64,000 bases of DNA from Mycogone perniciosa. Lineage: Eukaryota; Ascomycota; Sordariomycetes; Hypocreales; Hypocreaceae. Below the pieces are notes generated by a model. The model saw only the letters and a list, made by a program, of their open reading frames with translations, made no database searches and had not been told where the DNA came from. Below, one piece after another: positions 32,749 to 42,796 of the stretch. Each line of letters begins with the position of its first letter. The stretch's first letter is position 1. The translations under genes and the position numbers were made by a program. The DNA is taken from assembly GCA_025331125.1 (NCBI GenBank), contig JAOALB010000039.1, forward strand, positions 1 through 64,000. Direction: 5' to 3'.

Positions 32749-34380
32749 CTACTGTGCCATGACTGCAGGTCGACTGTCCTCCAGGACGGGCGACAACTCC
32801 ATGGGTCCATTGGTATCGTCGTGGACAGAGGCAAGGGCCTGACCAGCAGGCTCCCATTGCATGTCCTCGACTTCCAAGGGTGGACATTGGAGGTCTGAGA
32901 TGCCCTCCGGACCGCTAAGAAGCCTTGGTACGTAGTACTCGGCAACAATGTCATCAACATTGGGCTCCTTCTCATACGAGATCTCGCCCATGTTGCCACC
33001 GAAGTCAACCTCAGCATCGTCAAACGATGGCGCAAAGAGGGACGGGTGGGTGAGGTTCCAGCCTTCACCTTTGGACTCGCGAGAGTCCGTGGGTTCCTGA
33101 GCGACCTCAGACAATGTGCTCGAGAAATGTAAGCCTTCACCGTTGGTCTCGGAAGAGACCGCTGGTTCCTCAGCTGCTCCGTGTACCTCGGCGTGTACAA
33201 AGCCTTCACCATTGGACTCTTCGTGGTCCGCCGGTTCCTCAGCTGTAAACTGAGCTGCATCGATGATATGCAGCTCTCCGTCACCCTCCTCCTCAAAAGA
33301 GGACTCGGGTTCCTGGGAGACTGCCTCCTGTGCTGCATCAGGGAAAAGCGAACCTTCACCATTGGACTCTTCGTGGTCCACCGGTTCCTCGGTTGCTGTC
33401 GCAACTGGCTCTGTGGCAACCGTGACAGCCATGCTTTCACCTTCGGACTCGCGAGAGACCTTGGGTTCCTCAGCCATGACTGTGTCCGTGGCGTTATCTG
33501 GCTCGGGATCAGCGTGACGCGCGAACATCTCAACCGACTGGGCGGGAGCTTCAGCTGTCGTCATCACCGATTCAGCATCGTTTCCGTTGACATCGCTGTC
33601 GCGGGACGCCTGCTGCGGGCTACCAGAAGTCGCGGGAACGGGGGGGATTGGGGAGCTCGAGCTCAGGCCCAAACCAGGTTGCTCAGTGGCCGGTTCAAGC
33701 ACCTGCTGTGCGGCCTTGATCTGTCGGCATCGCTCCTTGACATAGGTCTTGAATGTCTCATACCGATGGTTCTCTTCAGCCGTGAGAGGAACAGGCCTGC
33801 GGAGTGGTCGTCCCCGTCCGAAGACGGCTTCGTACACCGCTTTGCTCATGACGGTAGAAGAGTGGCGCTCTCGTGATGCCCTTGAGGCATCAGCGACGAG
33901 TGCAGCCATTTCGATATCGCATTGCGACCCAGGAGGAGTGGGCATGTAACACTTGATCATATAGTCCGGGTAGGGAAGTTCAAAATCCATGCTGGCATGG
34001 ATTCGGCGGACGATCAACGTGCACATGCGTTTGAAGCCAACCCAACTTGACCTGACGATGACAGGGGATGCCAGGAGTAGCCACGCGCGTAAGCAGACGA
34101 TGGCTAGCTGGACATCCAGTCTTCGGTTCTCAGTCGAAAAACTCCATTGATTCAGGTGAGCCAGAAGACTCAACCAGGAAACAACGAGGACGAGAGGGCT
34201 GATGTTGGGGACAGAGGCGGCGTAGGTGAAATAAATTACGTATAACGCAGGCCATATGGCCATGACCGCGTTAACGCAGAAGCACACGAGGAAGAAGAGA
34301 GCCCATACGGGCAAAAGGAGGAGGAACTCGAGAGGCACGTTCGTGCAGGGAACGATTTCGAAAATCGTGCTATACTCCAT
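32749..34380 (-). CDS. First half of orphan reading frame: membrane N-terminus plus acidic repeats
   Basis: 543 aa from ATG 34380 to TAG 32751-32749. Residues about 15-80 and 90-115 contain three to four hydrophobic segments (LEFLLLLPVWALFFLVCFCV, VLVVSWLSLLAHL, LAIVCLRAWLLLASPVIV), so the N-terminus is probably membrane-embedded. A KAVYEAVFGRGRPLRRPVPLT block precedes a long acidic, low-complexity region. This has about five diverged repeats ending NGEG or KGEG (EEPADHEESNGEG, SSETNGEG, SRESKGEG). No known domain is recognised. The stop is followed in frame by another 595 residues, with no convincing intron that would remove it. It could be a truncated gene, a readthrough gene or a sequence error. 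Confidence 0.6.
   Translation of the reverse strand: MEYSTIFEIVPCTNVPLEFLLLLPVWALFFLVCFCVNAVMAIWPALYVIYFTYAASVPNISPLVLVVSWLSLLAHLNQWSFSTENRRLDVQLAIVCLRAWLLLASPVIVRSSWVGFKRMCTLIVRRIHASMDFELPYPDYMIKCYMPTPPGSQCDIEMAALVADASRASRERHSSTVMSKAVYEAVFGRGRPLRRPVPLTAEENHRYETFKTYVKERCRQIKAAQQVLEPATEQPGLGLSSSSPIPPVPATSGSPQQASRDSDVNGNDAESVMTTAEAPAQSVEMFARHADPEPDNATDTVMAEEPKVSRESEGESMAVTVATEPVATATEEPVDHEESNGEGSLFPDAAQEAVSQEPESSFEEEGDGELHIIDAAQFTAEEPADHEESNGEGFVHAEVHGAAEEPAVSSETNGEGLHFSSTLSEVAQEPTDSRESKGEGWNLTHPSLFAPSFDDAEVDFGGNMGEISYEKEPNVDDIVAEYYVPRLLSGPEGISDLQCPPLEVEDMQWEPAGQALASVHDDTNGPMELSPVLEDSRPAVMAQ
33073..33160. repeat. Hairpins inside the coding repeats, with swapped stem bases
   Basis: GGACTC-GCGA-GAGTCC (33073-33088) and GGTCTC-GGAA-GAGACC (33145-33160) are perfect 6-bp inverted repeats at equivalent positions of two coding repeats. 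The A-T pair is inverted to T-A in both arms. Other copies, near 33216, 33365 and 33443, are imperfect. Confidence 0.85.
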
Positions 34381-35381
34381 CTTGACGAAATAAAGGAAGA
34401 GGAAGAAGAAGAAGAGGGATATAGAGTCAATATGATGACGGGATAGGTTATCGAGGCGTTGTTCGTGCGTTCGTGATGAAAATCGTGAAGACGTGAAGAG
34501 GTCTGAAGATGAAGGAGGGAAAAGGAGGGAAGTTCGGGGGAGGTGGGGATTTTTTTAGTTATGCCTGACGACCAGTTGCCCTGAGTCGAATCTGAGAAAT
34601 TTCTGAACTAGCCTTTGTTTATTTTTCTGAAAAGGTCGTGAGTGTCAAGACTGACTGCCAGCTGTCAGGTCGATGAGGCCAAACGGAGGCAGACGCTGCA
34701 CTTTTTTTTTTTTGGGCGGCTGCCCAACTAGGTATTCTGGGGTACTAGTTAGTGAAAACTTCTATTCAGTACATATAAGAGATTAAGAAACAATAGCTAA
34801 GTAAAATGGAAACAAGCGTTCATGACTGTTCTTTAATAGTTGCACGGGATGTTGTAGAAGGCATACCAAGTTTGCTGTTCATGAGCAGCCGGGTGGATAG
34901 CCCATTCAACCTTGCATTGCACCAACAAACCCACGCAAGCAGACCGGCAATCGCAGGTCTGCAAATATCCATCTAAACAGTCTCTATACACACAGAGATT
35001 ACAAACTACATGATGTTCCTGAGGATGCAGTATTATATACAGAGGTTATGGTAGTACGTAGTAGTAGTAGTACTAATATTAGTACTCCGTACTCCGTATT
35101 GATATCGATATCAGATCACATTATAGGCCACAGCTCCAAGATCGCGCCACACCTACTGCCGCCACTCCATATACCCCCATTGGTCGGCAGGGGTTCTTTC
35201 CGCCTATCTCAGGGCTGGTTAGCGGTTAGCTGACGCAGTTAAGCTCCATCTCGATGCTCAAAAAGAGAGCTCTCCCCTTTTCCTGTCGAGCTCCACCCCC
35301 AATCATCTACTGCTACTCCGTACTACTACTCGTATATCTCTTCCTCCTCCTCTTGCTCCAGCCTCTCAGACGCTGCCCGTC
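34381..35381. other. Divergent intergenic region right of the orphan frame
   Basis: About 1 kb. It holds a purine-rich stretch just upstream of the orphan start (34388-34415), A/T runs near 34550 and 34700, and tandem TACTCCGTA words at 35082-35098. No gene was seen. Confidence 0.55.
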
Positions 35382-36248
35382 ATGGAAATGGAAGAACCCA
35401 CCCCCGACACAGTGGCCCGTCCTCTCCGCCTCCTGGCCATTGCTTCCTACGCTCCGTCCTTTGCCCTTTGCATCGCCCACGGCGTCCTCTCGCATCAGCC
35501 TGTCCCAGCAGTTGGGCTTGTTCCCCAGACAGTGTCGGCTGTCATCGCCATCCTGCTCCTCCGTGCTGCTGCCAACCCTGCCGATGCTGATGTCGATGCC
35601 GAGTCGGTTGTCAGCTCAGAGCCCCACTGCGCCAACAGTATCCGCGCCCGGCTGACGCATCCCATCACCGTCTTTGCCTTGGATATTGTCCTTGCCGCGT
35701 CGTTGATGGTGGTCCTTGTCTTCACATGGATTGATCATAGCGACTCTCCTTCGCTTAGCATGCTTGCTGCCTATGCCACCATGCCTATCTTCGCGAGCTT
35801 GTAGGTCACCCTTGCCATTCTCATGATCGAAGCCCAATCGATGCCTTGGCTGGCACTGGGACTGACATGCCCAATTTTTAGTTCTGCCCATCTCCTTGCC
35901 GGCTTGCAAGCCATCTACGAAGGCCTCGCCATCCACGGCATCGTCCAGTGGCTCGCGTGGCGCGCTGTACCACCGGAGTGTCCCAGCTGCAGCTATCACC
36001 TAAGACCTTCCTCGCTGCCCGAGCTCCCCTGGCTTAAGTACTTCCAGCGGCGCCGCAGTTACGTAAGAGTGCTGGCTCAAGACGATCAGGAGCGGTACCA
36101 TGATGAGAGCGGCGACGAGGCAGCCGAGCCGCCGGCGGCCGTGGAGGTGATTTCAAAGAAGAAACGCAAGAGCAAGGCCACCCCAGTTTCTTCTGATGAA
36201 AGTTCCGAGACAGATTTGCCTTGGGGGTCGTCGGCGAGAGTTTACTAA
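35382..36248 (+). CDS. Small multi-pass membrane protein, uncharacterised
   Basis: Two exons, 35382-35800 and 35882-36248, total 261 aa. The intron is GTAGGT..TTTTTAG with a CTGACA branch site. Four hydrophobic segments are visible: LLAIASYAPSFALCIAHGVL, VSAVIAILLLRA, VFALDIVLAASLMVVLVFTW, and AAYATMPIFASLFSAHLLAGL spanning the exon junction. After them come a CPSCSYHL motif and a cytosolic-looking tail that is acidic and then basic (SKKKRKSKA). I do not recognise the family. The four-helix layout and charged tail resemble many fungal orphan membrane proteins. Confidence 0.7.
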
Positions 36249-39200
36249 ACTTTCGACGGGACCAGTGATTTGAGGTGCTAGGGGGGGATTGAGATGCTTT
36301 GTTCGAATGCTGTAGCGATTGCGTTGAGTGATGCTGGTATCATTACGATGTGCCGCTGCTATTGTTTCTCTTGCGCAGATACCCCTTTTGCTTCGGCTCT
36401 TTTTGTATTGTCGCACAAAACAGGCTTATGATATGTCGCTGTATGGCGGTAGTTAGGTTACGAAATGACATGCCCTATTCATGACTTCATAGCTTGCGGC
36501 TTGGACCTCTCAGTCTCAATGCCAGTTTCTTTCGCACGGTGGTGAAGAATACAAATCCAAGTCCAGCTGCCTGAGGTACAATGCAGTAAAAACTAATGGA
36601 GTTACTGTGGCATGATTCGCAGGGGAAGATAAGGTTCAGTGAATGATTGATAAACTAGTTTGTAACTGCGGCTAGATACCTCAGTTAAATGGGTGAGACA
36701 CATGCTAGTTAAGACTAGATCGCTAGAGTCCGACCCTTGATCAGTGTAAAAGTTCATCACAGACATATCATCTTCCTCACCATTGTGAGAACTATCGCTA
36801 TTGTTTGAGGATCATTTATCTTTAGCTTGCCTCCCTTTATTATACCCTATCCTCTCTGTGGTTGTCTCGTGCAGTGTCGATCACGTCGGCAATATCTCAA
36901 GGATGCTAGTGCTATTCACCCATCATGAATGTGCAACTCTCTCCAACATATTGCTAGCATCCGAATAACCCGAAGATTGAATCATACTATTTCTGGCCGG
37001 GAGAGTACATTTATTTTAAGCATATTAACCCTTTTTACACACAAGCTTAATTAATAAGACGTGGCTCTCTCAAAATATCCTTTCCAATTGGAAGGTGTAG
37101 GGTATGCCTGTCTCTATTCGGTAGTATGTTTGGCAGCCGAAACAACTGCAGTAAACGCATACAGTATTATTATAAATGACATTGCCTTCGAAGGTGACTG
37201 ATAAGTAGCTACTATCTATGTCGTTTCTGAATGACGAAGCCGAAGAACCCTTTAGCTCATCACCTTATACGTACCGCCTGCAGATTTCTATCCTCGGATT
37301 TCTGGTCTCAAATCCCAGGTACAATCCGATGGAGCTGGTAGCCATAGGATTAGGATGCACTTTTACATTTCATACTACCAGCCACGTAGGATAGGCATTT
37401 CGATTTCCCCATCGCCAATGCCTCCGTGACATAATGAGCAAAACCTATTCATCTGTGAGTCATCCCTAGAAACCTGCCCGGGTAGCAAATGGTCGATATC
37501 TGCAAGCGGTCATCTTCGTGCAGTCTCGTATCCCTCATAGAAACACAGACGTCGCAACTCCCCCAGACATATATTTTTCCTCTTCGTTAACCAGAGGCCG
37601 CAACAGGAGCTGAATAGTTTGTCCTCTCCATCGAATCATTCAGCTCGCTGTAGGGGATTTCCAGGCTGTCGACAGCTCCACTACTTTCGATACCCTTTTC
37701 AGTACCAGCGACGAGCTCTGGCACCTTGTTCATATATCGATCGATGGGTTTCCGATGCCCTTCTTGAAGTATCTATCTTCCTAGTATTTTGGCCTCCTCA
37801 TATCCGCAAGCGTTGGATCATCGGCGTTCGAGACGGTGGTTCGGCTGGGTTTTCAGGTAAACACGGGTGAAAGAGAGTCGAGTCTTGAAGCACCCATTCC
37901 GGTCCTCAGCCCTCAGTTATATACCATGAGAATGCTGCGCTTTGAACACTAGTTATGAGCAATGAGGTCAGAATCGTACGATATTCCCATCATCCCATTG
38001 TGTTTCCGAAGACAACCCCGGAAGCTGCTTCGCTAGCACCATCGGTTTCTGGTCCCTGGCCGCCTATTCACATCTCGCTTTGCTGGCCAAGAGCATCGAG
38101 CCCTCGGTAATGAACCAGAAACAGTTGCAGGATCCTACCCACATAAAACCCGTGGTGGGTGCGGTTGCATCATTAAGGTATTCATGCAATGCGACTGATC
38201 TAGGTGGCGGCACCAGCGTTTCGGGTTTCGGGCAGCTGCTCGTTTCATTCAATGGGGATTTGTCAATTGGGCCAGCAGGAGATTGGAAGCCATGGAATTC
38301 TAGCGGGGAAGGAGTGCACTCAGGGCCTGGGCAGTTAGCTCTAGGCCTCTGAGCGTTTGGCAGGGAAACTCTACACATTGCATTCTGTCTAATAAATCAC
38401 GACTTGAATCGATTCAAACAGACCCCCCGATGATGGCTGGTGCGCTTACGAAAGATACAAATTCTACTACTACGGAACAGGCGTGGAATAGTGCTCGAAG
38501 CGAGAAGAGGCTGAACTCTATCCGTCCTAATCCCTCAATCACATGAGGCTCGTGGCATGTCTCCGATCTGTGACCTGTCAGAACCCGACCTTGACCTGGC
38601 GAGCATGCGCCCCGACAATCGATGATAGCGAGACAGACAGGGGTTGATCGAGAAGGGCACTACAGAATAGTGCGCCAGGCCATCATCGTGCATCCGGTCC
38701 AGGGGACACCAGCCTGCGCCCTCGTTGGCCAACATCCAGCCTCTTAAGCGCCGTGCTCCCATCACCATTGCCGCATCAGGCCTGGCGGCCCCCCATCGTG
38801 CGCCGGTGCGATAGATACCCAGCCAGTCACAGACGTTGTGGAACGCGAAAAGGGCGGGCAGCCCAGAGGTGACGGCATGGACATGAGCTATTTGCACCGA
38901 GAACATCTGTAATCCATGCTCTTGGAGGCTATTTTTATGGCGAGAGATTCGAATCCATGGGCAAGAAGTGGTGGAGAAGCGGGGAACACCCGACATGCGT
39001 CCTCATGTAGGTACGGCATACGGAGTACAATTACTTCGTACACACAACGCCCTCGTTTCTGGCTTCACTTGCATTTCGATTTTTCGTCTGGGACTTGTGC
39101 GTCGCGTTGCATTTCATCGCACAGCGCAATAGAGCTAATACTGCATAGCGGGTGGTATCGCTTGACTCAGGACACGCCCCTCCAGCAGCTCCAAACAGCC

Positions 39201-39974
39201 TCAGTCCACTTCGAAACCGTCAACTGCGTGTCTCTCACACGCATCGTCGCACGTCCCGTTCCCCCGTCGTCTCATTATCGCGCCGTGGCTCCATCGTCTG
39301 CCACCTTCTGAGCATTCGGGGCATCGAAGCGCCACTTGCTACGCCTGGTCTTTCTGTCATTCAACAAGCAAATTTGCCGAGCCTCACTGGACATCAGGCC
39401 GCAGCCTGTCTGGCACCCGCAGGGGGCTTGGTTTCATCATACCAGGAAACTCAACATCCGAACTCAAAGGAGGAAACCTGTGCCACCATTCCCGAATCTC
39501 ACACTTTCCCGTCACTACCCAGACAGAGTCCTCTTTTATCATACCGGTCTCGCCCAGACTTGAACTTCTCTTTTTTCTTGTCTCCCCCAGCTGTCACTCG
39601 GCGAGGTCCAAGAGCAGCCGACTTTCGCTTTCTTTCTTCGACGCCCTTCTGGACCTTTTCTTCTAATTACTGCTGGCTCAGATTACTCTCCTTTATCTTC
39701 TAGTTCGAATCTCATTCTTTATTCTCTCCAGCTTGGGCATTTGTGTGGTTTTCAGCACCGGTCTTGGATTTAAAGTGGACCTTCAGGCTTAATCGGGAAA
39801 CATCTGGAAAAGAGACGGGACGACGACAATCTCATCAGTCGAGTTCAGGCATCGATTGGGCTAGCGGTTTCTGCAGACAAGCCTTCAACCCTCTCTGTTG
39901 ATACTGTCACGGGTCGACGCTTAATCGCTGCCAGCCATAATTCAAGAGGGGGGATACAAAAGCCACCATTCAAG
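36249..39974. other. 3.7-kb gene-poor, partly AT-rich region
   Basis: No intact gene is supportable. From about 36.4 to 37.6 kb the sequence is AT-rich with many stops in all frames, like old degenerated DNA. A fragment similar to the orphan gene lies at 36.72-36.90 kb. Frames around 38.06-39.0 kb are open but have no recognisable motif. The last 900 bp, with pyrimidine-rich tracts, is probably promoter and 5' leader of noxA. A TACGGAGTA word lies at about 39018. Confidence 0.55.
36720..36900 (-). pseudogene. Decayed fragment similar to the orphan reading frame
   Basis: On the plus strand, GAGTCCGACCCTT-ATCAG-GTAAAAGT-CAT is shared, with a few substitutions, between about 36727-36760 and about 32339-32371 inside the orphan frame. 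Translated on the minus strand the relic reads MNFYTDQGSDS, against MDFYPDEGSDS in the orphan. Further left in the protein, ILEIL and then a stop correspond to ILENL. The order of the two matches is the same as in the orphan. This suggests a degraded second copy. The evidence is a short similarity only. Confidence 0.5.
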
Positions 39975-41787
39975 ATGGCAGGCCAACTTGGATATGGCGA
40001 ATTGATTCGCAAGCAGTTTACTCCCCAGAAATTCCTCTTCCACATTCTTTTCTGGGGGTTCCACTGGGGAATCTTCGCTTATGGATGGTGAGCCCCCTTT
40101 CCCCGGCCTCTTCGACCTGACCCAAAACAACAACAAAGCAACTAATGCAAAGATCCCTCTCCAGGCATAAGCAAGCTTCTGATGAGCGATTGAAGGGTCT
40201 AAATACACTCAAGTTCTCAGTATGGATTTCTCGTGGTGCTGGTCTGGTTCTCAGTGTCGATGGCATGCTCATCCTACTCCCTGTCTGTCGAACCATCATG
40301 CGCTGGGTTCGTCCCAAGATCCGCTTCATTCCTCTCGATGAGAACTTGTGGATGCACCGCCAGCTTGCGTATGCGATGCTATTCTTCACCATCTGTCACG
40401 TTGGAGCTCACTACGTCAACTTCTACAACGTCGAGCTGACTCAGATTCGTCCTGTTTCAGCTCTTCAAATTCACTACGCTCAGCCCGGTGGTATTACTGG
40501 TCACGTCATGCTTCTCTGCATGTTGCTGATGTACACCACTGCGCACGCCCGCATCCGCCAACAGTCCTTTGAGACCTTCTGGTACACGCACCACCTCTTC
40601 ATCCCCTTCTTCCTGGCGCTCTACACCCACACTGTCGGCTGCTTCGTCCGTGACTCCGTCGACGCATTCTCACCCTTTGCTGGTGAGCAGTACTGGACGC
40701 ACTGCATTGGTTATCTCGGATGGCGATGGGAACTTGTCACTGGTGGCTTCTACTTGCTTGAGCGTCTGTACCGCGAGGTTCGTGCTCGTCGTGAGACCAA
40801 GATCACCCGTGTCATCCGCCACCCCTATGATGCGGTCGAGATCCAGTTCAATAAGCCATCCTTCAAGTACAAGGCAGGCCAGTGGCTGTTCCTGCAGGTC
40901 CCTTCCATCTCCAAGTATCAGTGGCACCCTTTCACCATTACCTCTTGCCCATTCGACCCCTATGTTTCTGTCCATGTACGACAGGTTGGTGACTTTACGC
41001 GGCAATTGGGTGACGCCCTCGGTGCGGGTGCAGCTCAGGCCAAGTTCTACGATGGCGTTGACCCTATGGGCATGTACGAAGTCGCTTTGCAGAACGGCCA
41101 GCAGATGCCTGCCCTTCGTATCGATGGCCCCTATGGTGCTCCCGCCGAGGACGTCTTCGAGAACGAAATCGCTGTACTCATCGGTACCGGTATCGGTGTC
41201 ACACCATGGGCATCCATCCTGAAGAACATCTGGCACCTCCGCAACTCCCCAAACCCTCCTTCTCGTCTCCGCCGAGTCGAGTTCATCTGGGTTTGCAAGG
41301 ATACTGGCTCATTCGAGTGGTTCCAGACTTTGCTCTCCTCGCTTGAGGAGCAGTCGAACGAGGCTGCCCGCGTGCCCGGAAGCGGAGGCGTCGAATTTCT
41401 CAAGATCCACACTTACTTGACCCAGAAGCTCGACATGGACACCACCCAGAACATTGTTCTCAACAGTGTTGGTGCTGATATGGACCCCCTGACTGAGCTC
41501 AAGTCCCGGACGAACTTTGGTCGTCCCAACTTTTCCCGCCTATTCACAACCATGCGGGACGGTATCCTCGACAGGACATATATCAGTGGCCTGGAGGGAA
41601 GCATGAAGACAAAAATAGGTGTTTACTTCTGCGGTCCTTCCGCAGCAGGTACGTAGCTTCCGGCCCCTTCTCCTCCATCGTGAACCCCCTTCCTAACTGA
41701 ACTTGCACAGCTCGTGATATCAGGACTGCTTGCAAGGCCGCCACGACGCGGGAAGTTGACTTCCGCTTCTGGAAAGAGCATTTCTAA
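39975..41787 (+). CDS. noxA: NADPH oxidase NoxA (gp91phox homologue)
   Basis: Three exons, 39975-40087, 40165-41648 and 41711-41787, total 557 aa. The N-terminus (FHILFWGFHWGIFAYGW) starts the six-helix ferric-reductase core. Haem-ligand histidines lie in HRQLAYAMLFFTICHVGAHY and FWYTHHLFIPFFLALYTHT. The FAD site is HPFTITSCP, and the NADPH site is LIGTGIGVTPWASIL plus the C-terminal CGPSA. It ends FWKEHF as NoxA proteins do. NoxA makes superoxide across membranes and, in other fungi, is needed for sexual development, hyphal fusion or infection structures together with NoxR and Rac. No EF-hands are present, which separates it from NoxC. Confidence 0.96.
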
Positions 41788-42796
41788 AGCGTTTTCCCGC
41801 TATAACTCTACATTTGCTCTAATCAATTAGTTTTTTTGTATACCAAGCAATACACATTTTCTTTTTTGATTTCCCCCCTATCATGATGGTTGGCATAGCC
41901 ATATATGATGTATGTATCCCAGAAGGATCGGATCCATAACCGCGGAAATGGGCTGTTAAATAGTAGTAGGCCCAGGCCAGTTAGTTGCTTTCGTACACCG
42001 ATGAATGGTATTTATCATCACAGCATCGAATGGGTCAAGAACAGTGAATGTGTCTTGGAAAGAGCAGAAGAATCGTAGCTGAGCTCTTGGCATAATCATG
42101 AGACATGAATCTCTCCATCGTGTCACCACAATAGGTTTAATAGTATAAAAAAAAGAGCTTGAGATCTTGTTATTCAGCACACCTTGTCATCCATATAGCT
42201 CATTACACCACTTTTGAATTGTGATATCCCGATACAAGCTGCCATAATACCATAATACCCTTCCTTCTCAGCATATTTGCGAGCGCATGATGTTGACACC
42301 CATCCACCCATCCATCCATAAAAGCCAATATTCAGGGGGGGAAATGCCCAAAGCTATAAGCCCAGTCCGTTCTAATAGTATGTCTCCAAAATGAGGCCCA
42401 ACAGAAAAAAAGGGGGGCCATCCTACAACAGGAATATGAGAAGAAAAAAAGACAAAGCCGAATAAGGAGATGATCCCTCACCATTCCGGCCAACTAGCCA
42501 AAGCGTCCTTGTACGTAGTCCTGGTTTCCTTCGTGTGTGCGCGTGTGTGTCACTGAACCGGTCTGATTGACCCCTTATGCAACGCCTCTTCAAGAGCAAC
42601 ATCCTGTAAAATATCCACAAAAAATAAAAATCCGTAGCACATAAAGTTTCAGGTTGCCTCGCTCACAGGCAATGCTAGATCTCGTGAAAACTTTTCCGTC
42701 CAAGAAAAAAAACATAGGGATGGTGGTAATAATAAAAAAGGCAATGGAGGACATGGCGACAAGCACATCAAACGTCTCATTCGAAGTCAAGCTTTG
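41788..42796. other. Convergent 3' region of noxA and the histidine kinase
   Basis: About 1 kb of 3'-UTR-like, AT-rich sequence with several A or T runs. No gene was seen. Confidence 0.6.

Noticed and set aside
32700..32880. Hidden intron that would remove the in-frame TAG of the orphan gene
   Set aside because: Candidate donors (GTCAGG, GTCGCC, GTCATG) are poor, and no branch site plus acceptor pair gives a convincing in-frame intron. It is left as an open question.
32585..33533. Antisense and shifted frames over the orphan gene, including a 263-codon frame
   Set aside because: They are reading-frame shadows of the acidic repeats, with composition dictated by the main frame.
38064..38996. 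Open frames of 104 and 153 codons (minus) and 90 codons (plus)
   Set aside because: They overlap each other on opposite strands and show no domain or signal. They may be remnants, but coding cannot be supported.
39152..39703. 183-codon plus-strand frame upstream of noxA
   Set aside because: Low-complexity Ser/Pro/Leu translation of a pyrimidine-rich leader. It more likely belongs to the noxA promoter or 5' UTR.
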